Assembly (NCBI RefSeq): GCF_030272615.1 | Contig: NC_081408.1 | Coordinates: 203,877,113 to 203,941,112, forward strand | Source: Cryptomeria japonica | Taxonomy: Eukaryota; Streptophyta; Pinopsida; Cupressales; Cupressaceae | DNA length: 64,000 nucleotides | Direction of reading: 5' to 3' | Part shown: positions 55,912 through 64,000 of the stretch, piece after piece | How positions within the stretch are numbered: position 1 is the stretch's first letter | Layout of the letters: every line of letters begins with the position of its first letter | Position numbers and translations under genes: made by a program | The notes under the pieces: generated by a model | Databases searched by the model: none | What the model was told of the DNA's origin: nothing | The model's input: the letters and a program-made list of their open reading frames with translations, nothing else

Positions 55912-57107
55912 TATAATGGTATGAAAATAATGAGTGATAGATCAAGAGGAAAACTACCCTTTCCCTCAAAGAGAGATGAGAGTTTCACTATTGATTATCC
56001 TTCAAGCACTTTTCACCATTACATTAGAAAGAAGGGGATGATATAATTCACTAGATTCAATCTCTAAAGATGGCAGATTTAATTCTGAATGAATTGGGAA
56101 TGCTAAGTTGATCACCTCTTTCATTTGTTTGATTTGGAAATGGAAACGATTGAATTGTGTATTACAAAAGTTACAAAGAATCAATTATAACTTGAGATCA
56201 AAATATGGGATGAAGTTGTGCACCTGGATCTGGTAGTTAAATTTTGATATGAATTCGAACTGTGGCAGGAATATACACAGTCCTCCAAAAAATCTGTGAA
56301 ATGAAAAGGGTTTTTCCACCTCTACAAATGGAGCCTGAATCCAAAAGTATAGCTACACTCTTGCAACCTACACATAAAAGAGAGGAAAATGGGTTGGGAT
56401 TGGGGGTTTGCCTTTAGGTCAAACCTAGTTTTGGAGTTAACCAAGTAATGAAAGAAAGTACTTATAAGTAGATGTAAATCAAAGACAGAATTGTAAATTA
56501 CCTCATGGGAAGTTGTAGTAGAAATGTTGATAAAAGTGATTGTGTAGAATTGAATGTTGGAATTAATCTCCTCTTCAATGGTTGAATCCTTAAATTGAAT
56601 GCAACACCTAGCCTTGAAGGCAAACTTTAGAATGCTCAATGCTGGAACAGAATGCTTGAATGCTTGATCACTTGTGCATACTCTAATCTTATCCAACTTC
56701 AACTTATGAAAATGAGAGGATGAATTCCCCTTAAATACATGTTAGTGGATTTGATTTTCATCATGGGCCGACATTGGGGGAGTTTCTGGCCCAATGCACA
56801 ACCAACAATGCAACCCTAGGAAGGGTCCTTCCCCAAAATAGGGCAGGGATAGGGGTGCCACGCCCCTATCCTGGGAGGACAAGGGCACCATGCTTGTATC
56901 CAAGGGGGGATAGTGGTCCCCAACCCCTTGTCCTACCCCTTTCTCTAGGGTATAATGCGGACAGAGTGATGCAGAGGCCAAGGAAGAATTTGTTTTCATA
57001 AGTTGAGCAATCTCCAATCTCCAATCAGGCTAGAGGATTCAAGTTCACATGCGTGAGGACCCTAATGTAGTCAAGAATTGCTAGGGTCACAATTTTATGA
57101 CACTACA
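55912..57107 (-). repeat. 3' LTR of J (K family)
   Basis: 1196 bp; the minus strand begins TGTAGTGTCATAAAATTGTG and aligns with solo LTR K throughout, including the GATCAAGAGGAAAACTACCC-type end and the GGGGCGTGGCACCCC-type block. The target-side flank is TTTGA (55907-55911). Confidence 0.85.
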
Positions 57108-57878
57108 TTTAGCCCCACTTTAGCAAGAGTATAAGTGTACGCCAATACTACTGGTAAATTACAAGGAAACAAGATTGAAAGACTTTTACTATGTCAAGGA
57201 GGCAAGATGTGCCAAGCTGCTAGTGGACTCAGGATCTTACAACTTTGATTGAAAAAGTAAAAGGCAAGATCAAGAAGGTGAGAACCATGAATGTAAGTAG
57301 AAAAGTTCCCTTCATTGAGTCATGAAAGCAAGGATACAAAAGATTACAAAGAAAAATAAAGTTCACTAAGTAATTATATGTATCACAAGAAGGAAAGTAT
57401 GAGTGGAGTGTATTCCCCCATGTTAAAATGATTGCACATGCCTTATCAGGAGCAATTTCTTTAAGGTAGGATATGCCCAAGAGAGAGAGAAGAAAGGGAG
57501 CACGTTATCGCAAGGATTTATCCCCCAATCAAGCTATAAACCCAAGGATAATGAACACAAAACATGAGGTAGTGTCACTTTCCTTGGGGTCAGTATGTTG
57601 TATGATAACTCATGTATATCATGTATGTGTATGTATATAATAATATTCATTCCCCAAAGGACACTACATTAGAAGAAAGGGAAGAGAGGATGTTTTTTGA
57701 GTCAACGTGAAAGAGACCAAAAAAAGATCTCAATGCTTTGCATCGCCCCCAAGTAGACATTTAAGGGAACAATAAAAGAACAGGGATACATGTAGAAGAA
57801 TGGTCTCAAAAGATAATGAAAGGAGAGAGAGAGAGATCTACAATGCTAGTATCACTAGTCTAGCACGACATACACCTC
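57108..57878 (-). other. PPT and non-coding interior of J
   Basis: The minus strand reads AAAGTGGGGCTAAA directly before the LTR, a gypsy-type PPT. The rest shows no gene; a purine-rich run GGAGAGAGAGAGAGATC lies near 57823. Confidence 0.6.
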
Positions 57879-58740
57879 CTAATCTTGTTGATCGCTATTT
57901 TGGGAAGGTGAGAAACACACTAGAGGAGTGATATTGAGCACAACAGATGGAGCTATCACAAGATCCAAACATGGACTATGCTCATGTTGTAAGTCACTTT
58001 GTTCGATTCTAGGAGCTATGATTAGGGTTTGTGAAAACTCATCTGATAAATGCTTGTCCACATAAACATACTCATACTCACTATCAGAAGCATTAGGAGT
58101 TGTATTAACATTATGAGTAAGATTTTCACCCTTTTCTTCATCAAAGTTTAAAGAAAGAGGAGCAAGAACATGAATAGGAGTAAAACTATCACATTTTTTA
58201 TGCAACTTATGATTTGGAGATGTTGGTTGAACACCTTGCTTAGGAGAAAAGGGATTCATGTCAACTATTGGAGTCTGAGGAGATTGAGTATTTTCAGGGA
58301 TATCTTCTTAAGCACGAGCATGGTGTCTTTGTCAATGTTATCTCGCTTAATGATTTCGTTGAGTCTTAGTGGAAGCTTGAGAAGGAGGAGGAACACTTAA
58401 GAAAGTACGAATGTTTCTCTCCTTGATAGTAGAAATTTTAGGTTGAGGTCTATTTGGTTGAACAATAGGAGAAGCAGGCCTCTTCTATTGATAAGAGGTA
58501 GGAGGTGGAATTGTGCCATAGAAAGGAGGAGTATTAGGTGTAGGAAGGAGACTAGGTCCATGATGAGGAGGAGGTATAGGTCTAACCTTAGGAGGAATAT
58601 TGTTGTTCTCCTTAAGAGAAGGTAAAGTCACATCCATAGGAGTAGGTGGACAATTTTCCTTAGGAGGGAGATTAGTTCTATCTGAGAGGGGAAGAACCTC
58701 ATCTCAAAGAATAATAGGAATTTCAAGTGTTGGATATCTA
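57879..58740 (-). pseudogene. Proline-rich and acidic reading frame of J
   Basis: From about 58740 to 58300 the minus strand encodes Pro-rich sequence (VRPIPPPHHGPSLLPTPNTP, PPFYGTIPPPTSYQ) with stops; 58259-57879 is open and acidic (NASDSEYEYVYVDKHLSDEF). No enzymatic motif. It takes the place of RT and integrase, as the acidic tail of L does. Confidence 0.5.
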
Positions 58741-59177
58741 GGTTGACTTAAGGATAAGATCATATCATTCTTCCATTTTTGATAAGATTGAAAAAGAGAA
58801 TCACTCCTTGATGGAAGAGATTGAAATTGTTTAGGCCAAAAGAGATCAATAGGAACACAAGGATTCTTTTGAATGGACGAAATAAGCTATGGTTCATGGT
58901 TATGATTTCTCTATTGTGAGGAAATTTAAGAAACTTGTGGATTAGGGAAGCAATAGCCTTCATGGAAGATAGCCAAGGATAGCCCAACATCACATAGAAT
59001 TTCTCAGAAGAAGGTATGATAACAAAATCAACATCCATGGATTTAGTATGATCCTTAATAGGAAGGGTGATAGACCCAATGGTAGGACAAGAGAAGCCAT
59101 TAAATAACTTCACAACTAGATTAGAAGCATCATATAGTGGTTTATGCTATCATAAAGTGAAAATATACTCCGGTTAT
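58741..59177 (-). pseudogene. Gypsy protease-region fragment of J
   Basis: Minus-strand GSITLPIKDHTKSMDVDFVI, IPSSEKFYVMLGYPWLSSMK and FLKFPHNREIITMNHSLF match the region of Ty3-type proteins after the protease active site, where LGxPWL is typical. The catalytic DSG/DTG should lie upstream near 59140 but is not legible. Confidence 0.65.
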
Positions 59178-60607
59178 TGATGAATAATGACGAACAGTAA
59201 ATACCCAACAGATACTGAGAGGGGGGGTTGAATCAGTATGGACAAAAACTTCTTCAATGACTTAAACTGCAAAGATTGCACTAACTGGTAAACAATATCA
59301 CCAATCTAAATCAAGGCACTACCGGTAAAACACAGTATGACTATAAAAGACATAAACCAATAACATCTAGATCTTCTCAGAACCTAATATCTCATCTCAA
59401 CTTCACCCATATGTTTAAGGAAGTAATACATCAAAAATACAATGACCATTGGATCATCTTGCATTACCACTTAACAAAAAAAACTAAAACATCACATGAA
59501 AAGAATCACACCTAACACACTGATTTTTCACGTGGAAACCCAACTGGGAAAAACCACGGTGGGGATGAATACCCACAAGCTGTTCTTGAACTCTTCTGAA
59601 GTTTGGTTAGTTAGGAGCCTAGTCTGGTTAAAGATTTTACAACAGGTTCTGCTAGGAACCAATCTTGCTAGGGATCACCCTATTAAGGGATGGCTAAATA
59701 CCCGATTAGAGGTTAAAACCCTAATAAAAGTTACCTTCTAAGAGGATTTGAATAACTCAATGATTTAGAGTCACCTTGTTAAAGGATTTACAAAAATCAT
59801 GTTACAGCTACCCAGTAAAGGGATTTTCCATCTGCTGAAATGGTTAGAAGTCAACAGGTAATACACTAATTTGATAACAACACTTAATGCCAAGGCAGAT
59901 CCACTTCAGTTCCTTTACATCTACAATCACACTCTACAAATCTCTTCTTACTCCTTTGGTCCAGAAAGAATCACCTCACATACATTCATTTGCCAACAAC
60001 TTCAAATAAAAATCATCATCGACCTTATAGATAACAATTAGGTTGGTGGCCAAAACCTAAAACCCTAAGCATCTAGGTTAACAATATAGTCTGTCCAATC
60101 CTGTCTGTTTAAACACATTACATAGGGTAAAACAATCTGGAACAAATCTCAATATGTTCTCCATCGTTTGTTCTTCACCGCTTTTGGAAGCTGATAACCC
60201 ATCACACACTCTCCACCATTTACTAATATTTTGCACATTCCTGAGGTAGATAGAATCAATATTCTTCATGCAAGATCCTCAAGAAGATCCTTCACATGCA
60301 TAAGGATGATGTGGCAACATGATCTAATCTTCATTTCAATGCTAACTCATCATAGTATAATGTCATTCGAATCACACAGACTTGGAATGCATCAATCAGA
60401 AACCCTGAAGCTAAGACTACCAACCGGTAGTCATATCAAATGAAACCCTGATACAAAATTTGCATATACTGATTCACACTCCAACATATCAGTTCACGTT
60501 TTGCATATACCGGTTCATACCATCATACCGGTTCATACTTCAACATATTGACATCAATGAAAACATACAATCCCATCATGTCATCAAAATCTACACATAT
60601 GCCAACA
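59178..60607 (-). repeat. 3' LTR of E
   Basis: 1430 bp; plus strand TGATGAATAATGACGAAC to ATGCCAACA. G-tract motif GAGAGGGGGGGTTGAATCAG near 59217; AACCCAACTGGGAAAAACCA near 59538. ACCGGT motifs cluster near 60424-60530. Confidence 0.85.
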
Positions 60608-60850
60608 ATCTCCCCCTTTCGTATTGATGGCAATACACAAAGATATGTCTACATCTTCTTCCATTTTATATGTCTTCAATACTACAAATATCTTCTCTGC
60701 TTCACATCTTCTCCCCCTTTGACAACAATGCCGAAGTGGAGGCATAAGCATCCATGATCTACTATACTACTCCCCCTGAAGAGTAACATCCTTCAACACA
60801 TCAATCCTGAAAAGATTTGACAATGCAATGCCTGACTGATGTGGAGCACA
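60608..60850 (-). other. PPT and 3' non-coding region of E
   Basis: PPT complement ATCTCCCCCTTTCGTAT at 60608-60624; further clusters near 60709 and 60770. Inverted repeat arms near 60546-60562 and 60618-60635. Confidence 0.75.
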
Positions 60851-61440
60851 TACCTTTAGTTCACCTCTTGAAGGGGAAGCACCCCTAATTCACCTCTTAA
60901 ATAGGTAAATGTAGCCTTCGGTAGAGGCTTGGTGAATTTATTTGCTAACTGCTCTTTGCTGGAAACATGTTTCAATACAACCTCTTTGTTCTAAACTTTC
61001 TCCCTCAAGAAATGATACTTGAGCTCGAAGTGCTTGGTTCTAGCATGCAATACCGGATTCTTGGAAATATTAATTGCACTTGTGTTACCATAGAATATAC
61101 TCACCGGTTTAGATGCAGGGACTTTGAAACCACTTAATACATGCTTCATTCAAATTGTTTGAGTGCAGTTCATAAATGCTGCTACATATTTTGCTTCTGT
61201 TGTGGATTGAGAGATACAACTCTACTTCTTGCTCATCCATGAGACTAGTCTACCACCAATAAATAATTCACCACCGATTGTGCTCTTCCAATCATCAACA
61301 TTACCAGCCCAATCAGCATCAGTAAACACTTTGAGATTGAAATCATTATTGTGTGGATACCACAATCCTTAATCTATAGTTCCCTTCAGATATCTAAGAA
61401 TCCACTTCACTGGTATCAAGTGGGATTCTCTTGGACTTTT
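60851..61440 (-). pseudogene. RNase H of E
   Basis: The minus strand encodes the sequence around WMSKK.S.ISQSTTEAKYVA, the SGGELFIGGRLVSW-type segment near 61240 and DADWAGNVDDWKSTIGGE near 61300, followed by the C-terminal tail near 60900. Stops are few but present. Confidence 0.75.
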
Positions 61441-62560
61441 CTAGAAACATGCAGCAATGCCCACTACATGTGCAATGTCCAGTCTATTGTGTACTACATA
61501 GTGCAACTTTCCAATCATTGACCAGTATTCCTTCTCATTCACCAACGATGAGTCATCTTCTTTTGACAATTTACAACCGGTCATCATCGGTGTACCAACC
61601 GGTTTGTTGTCTTCCATGCCAAAGGTCTTCAACACCTCTTTGACATACTTGGAATGAGTGATAAATATACCATCTTTCATTTGTTGAATCGGTAGTCCAA
61701 TGAAGAACTTAATCTCTTTGATTAGTGACATCTCAAATTTCTTCTTCATTTCATCTACAAACACATGGCCCATCTTGTCATCTCCAACAAAAATTATGTC
61801 ATCAACAAACACTTCACAGATCAGAATCTGATCTCCTTCCATCTTCAGATAGATATTGCTATCTTCACTTGTTCTTTCAAATCCAATCTTCACAAGATGA
61901 GAGTGTAAATGTTCATACCATGCTCTATTTTCTTACTTCAATCCATACAAGGCTTTATGTAGCCTACACACCATATCACTGTCTTCTGATAGGGCAAACC
62001 CATCTGGTTGCTCTATATACACTTCCTCTTCAAGTATTCCATTTAGGAATGTAGATTTCACATCCATCTGATACACTTTGATTCCCTTGAAGGTTGGATA
62101 TGCAAGTAGAATTCGAACTCCTTCCAATCTAGCTACTGAAGCAAAGGTTTCTCCATAGTCTTCTCCTTCTTCTTGAGCATATCCCTTTCATACCAATCTT
62201 GCTTTGTTTCTTACCACTATTCCATCTTCATTCAGCTTGTTTCTAAAAGCCCATTTGGTGCCAATAACATTTTTATGCTCAGGTATGGGTACCAAAGACC
62301 ATGTACCATTCTTTTCTATCTTGTCAAGTTCCTCTTCCGTAGCCTTAATCCAGTCTTCATCTTTGTGTGCCTCTTTAAATGTTTTGGGCTCAAATTCATA
62401 AATCATGCAAGAATTCTCTCAGACCTTTCTTCTTGTTAATATTCCTACATCCTTATCCCCTATGATCTACTTTGGATCATGAAGTAGCTTTACATACCTA
62501 GGAATGATCTTAACTAATTCCTCTTGCTTTTCCTCTTCATCTCATCTTCATTACCATTTA
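61441..62560 (-). pseudogene. Reverse transcriptase of E
   Basis: Minus strand: KATEEELDKIEKNGTWSLVP and NVIGTKWAFRNKLNEDGIVV (62406-62188), VYQMDVKSTFLNGILEEEVY and GFALSEDSDMVCRLHKALYG (62127-61933), then ILICEVFVDDIIFVGDDKMG, FEMSLIKEIKFFIGLPIQQM and TGCKLSKEDDSSLVNEKEYW (61893-61441). FVDD is intact. Breaks: a stop after HKALYGLK, one near 62180. Confidence 0.9.
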
Positions 62561-63600
62561 TTGGTGTAGGAGCACTGTTACTTGTACTTGGTTGTTTTGC
62601 AACCAGTTCCCAGAAGCTCACATTTGGTTCATCTACCACTTGCTCACTGCTGGTTTCCTCAGGTTTCTCAGACGTTTCATCAACTCTAAATTGATACTTT
62701 CAAAAATTCTCTGAGTCCTATTGTTAAAACACTTGAGAGCTTTGCTCTTGGTGGAATACCCTAGGAATATTCCCTCATCACATTTTGCATCAAACTTTCT
62801 CTAGTATTCACTTCTCTTGATATAACATTTGCTACCAAACACTCTAAAGTAGCTTCCTACTAGAGTCTTACCAGTCCAATACTCATAAGGAGTTTTATCC
62901 TTACCTTTCTTGATGAGTACCCGATTCATAGTGTCGACTGCAGTGCTCATCACTTCTCTCCAAAAAGTTTGAGCAACCTTCCCTTGAATCAGCATCATTC
63001 TGCCAGCTTCAACTATAGTCTGGTTGTTCCTTTCTGCTAGGCCATTCTATTGTGGAGTCCGTTAGGCAGACAATTGCCTCTTGATGTCGTTCTCTTCAAA
63101 GTACTTATTGAATTCACCAGAAGTGAACACACCTCCTTGGTCGGTTCTAAGGCATTTAATCCTCTTACCACTTTCCTTTTCAACTAGTGCTCTAAAGGCT
63201 TTAAACTTTCTGAAAGCTTCAGACTTGTCTTTCAAGAATGTGACCCAGATCATTCTTGAGAAATCACCAGTAAGAATCATAAAGTACCTATCTCCCTGAA
63301 CACTCCTATTTTTCATAGGACCACACAAATCAATGTGCACAAGATCAAGTAAATTATCTGTTGTGAAAGATTTACCTTTGAAGGTTGAGGAAGACATTTT
63401 CCCTAGTTGACATTCTCTACACAAAGGATTCTCCGGTTTGTTCAGCATAGGAAATCCTCTAACTACCTTGATCTTACTGGCCTTCACAATATTATCAAAA
63501 TTTACATGGTAGAGTCTTTTATGCCATAACCAACTATCATCAAACTTAGCCATTAGACATTGATTGATATTTGTATTTAACTAAAATAAGTTACCTTCGG
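62561..63600 (-). pseudogene. Integrase of E
   Basis: Finger WHKRLYHVNFDNIVKASKIK ... NPLCRECQLGK keeps HHCC. The core holds HIDLCGPMKNRSVQGDRYFM, CLRTDQGGVFTSGEFN and GLAERNNQTIVEAG, so the D, D and E positions are all there. The C-terminal part is KTPYEYWTGKTLVGSYFRVF. Two stops lie between RQLSA and NGLAER, so it is not functional as read. Confidence 0.9.
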
Positions 63601-64000
63601 TCCTCATACCGGTGGCCATCAGTTCACCACTCTTTCCTTTTATTTTGCACACTCCATCTTTTAATCCCAAAGTGATTCCTTTATTATTCACCTGGGAAAC
63701 ACTCAAAAGGTTATGCCTGAGACCTTCTACCCAATACACATTGTCAGCACTACTTTTTCCATTTAGAGATGTACCCTTTGCCTTTTACCATACATGGTGC
63801 ATCAATACCAAATCAGACTACATCTCCATTGTACTCTTCCAGAGATAGAAACTTCCTCTGGTCACTAGTCATGTGGTGAGAACATCCACTATCAATAATC
63901 CACTCATTAGAATTATCAAAGCAGGAGACAAGAGCCTTCTTATCTGACACATCTTTCTTAATGGCTACAAACACTATGTCTTCACTTTATTCATCTTCTG
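63601..64000 (-). pseudogene. Protease of E (partial)
   Basis: Minus-strand NEWIIDSGCSHHMTSDQRKF at about 63905-63850 keeps the DSG active site, followed by LSLEEYNGDVV. A frameshifted stretch leads to the pre-integrase region. Continues past the right edge. Confidence 0.85.

Larger units (their letters stand above)
55912..59177 (-). mobile_element. Element J: gypsy derivative with 3' LTR, no RT or integrase
   Basis: Minus strand: protease-like segment (59113-58760), proline-rich and acidic segments, about 800 bases of non-coding sequence, PPT, and 3' LTR (57107-55912). The enzymes normally found between protease and 3' LTR are missing. The upstream part is cut by E at 59178. Confidence 0.7.
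59178..64000 (-). mobile_element. Element E: copia element, least decayed, runs off right edge
   Basis: Minus strand: protease, integrase, RT, RNase H, PPT, 3' LTR. Long open pieces remain (163 codons in integrase, 150 in RT). Gag, primer site and 5' LTR lie beyond 64000. LTR related to H. Confidence 0.85.

Noticed and set aside
57600-58625. Plus-strand Arg-rich frames opposite J
   Set aside because: They are antisense to the Pro-rich and acidic minus-strand frame; Arg/Gly richness is a by-product of the complementary Pro codons.

Overview
The window is plant nuclear DNA made almost wholly of old, nested LTR retrotransposons. I see no convincing host gene, tRNA, rRNA or CRISPR array. The base composition is AT-rich, every coding region carries stops and frameshifts, and insertions sit inside insertions up to three or four deep. 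This, with long degenerate Ty1/copia elements and scattered Ty3/gypsy solo LTRs, suggests a large, slowly purged genome such as a gymnosperm. That assignment is inference from style, not from a marker gene.

Layout, using my own letters for elements. F (1-1652, +) is the 3' end of a non-autonomous copia-like element, inserted in the 3' LTR of A (1653-7655, -). A carries a gag-like region with four zinc knuckles and a long non-pol 'cargo' reading frame but no reverse transcriptase; it sits in the 3' LTR of B. B (7656-22867, -) is a nearly complete copia element (LTR remnant, RNase H, RT, integrase, protease, gag, primer site, partial 5' LTR). It is split by Q (8498-9293, unclassified) and by G (11153-20683, -; 5-bp duplication TCCTC). 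G lacks integrase and protease and is itself split by H (12829-15828, two LTRs with almost no interior; duplication GTTAT) and by I (16684-17743, a solo LTR of G's own family).

C (22868-45442, +) is another multi-knuckle gag element without recognisable pol. Its long 5' LTR holds gypsy solo LTR K (24093-25284). Its body is interrupted by L (about 29297-42870, +), a gypsy-like gag element with a long acidic tail and no pol. L in turn contains O (29757-34897, -), a truncated gypsy with gag, tandem-repeat leader and 5' LTR. N (45443-47571, +) is the 3' end of a copia element with B-type LTR, inserted in the RNase H of M (47572-49515, -).

D (49742-55911, -) is a copia element with 3' LTR, RNase H, RT, integrase and protease. 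It is split by gypsy solo LTR P (51786-53257; perfect duplication GGTAC) and cut at its protease by J (55912-59177, -), a gypsy derivative with protease-region, proline-rich and acidic segments and an LTR of the same family as K. E (59178-64000, -) is the least decayed copia element; its gag and 5' LTR lie beyond the right edge.

The most interesting shared features are: (1) an inverted repeat that brackets the polypurine tract and the start of the 3' LTR in most copia families here; (2) a homologous non-pol 'cargo' protein in elements F and A, which have different LTRs; (3) a four-knuckle gag-like protein; (4) gypsy-type gag elements with acidic tails replacing pol; and (5) strikingly unequal CpG loss between the two LTRs of H.
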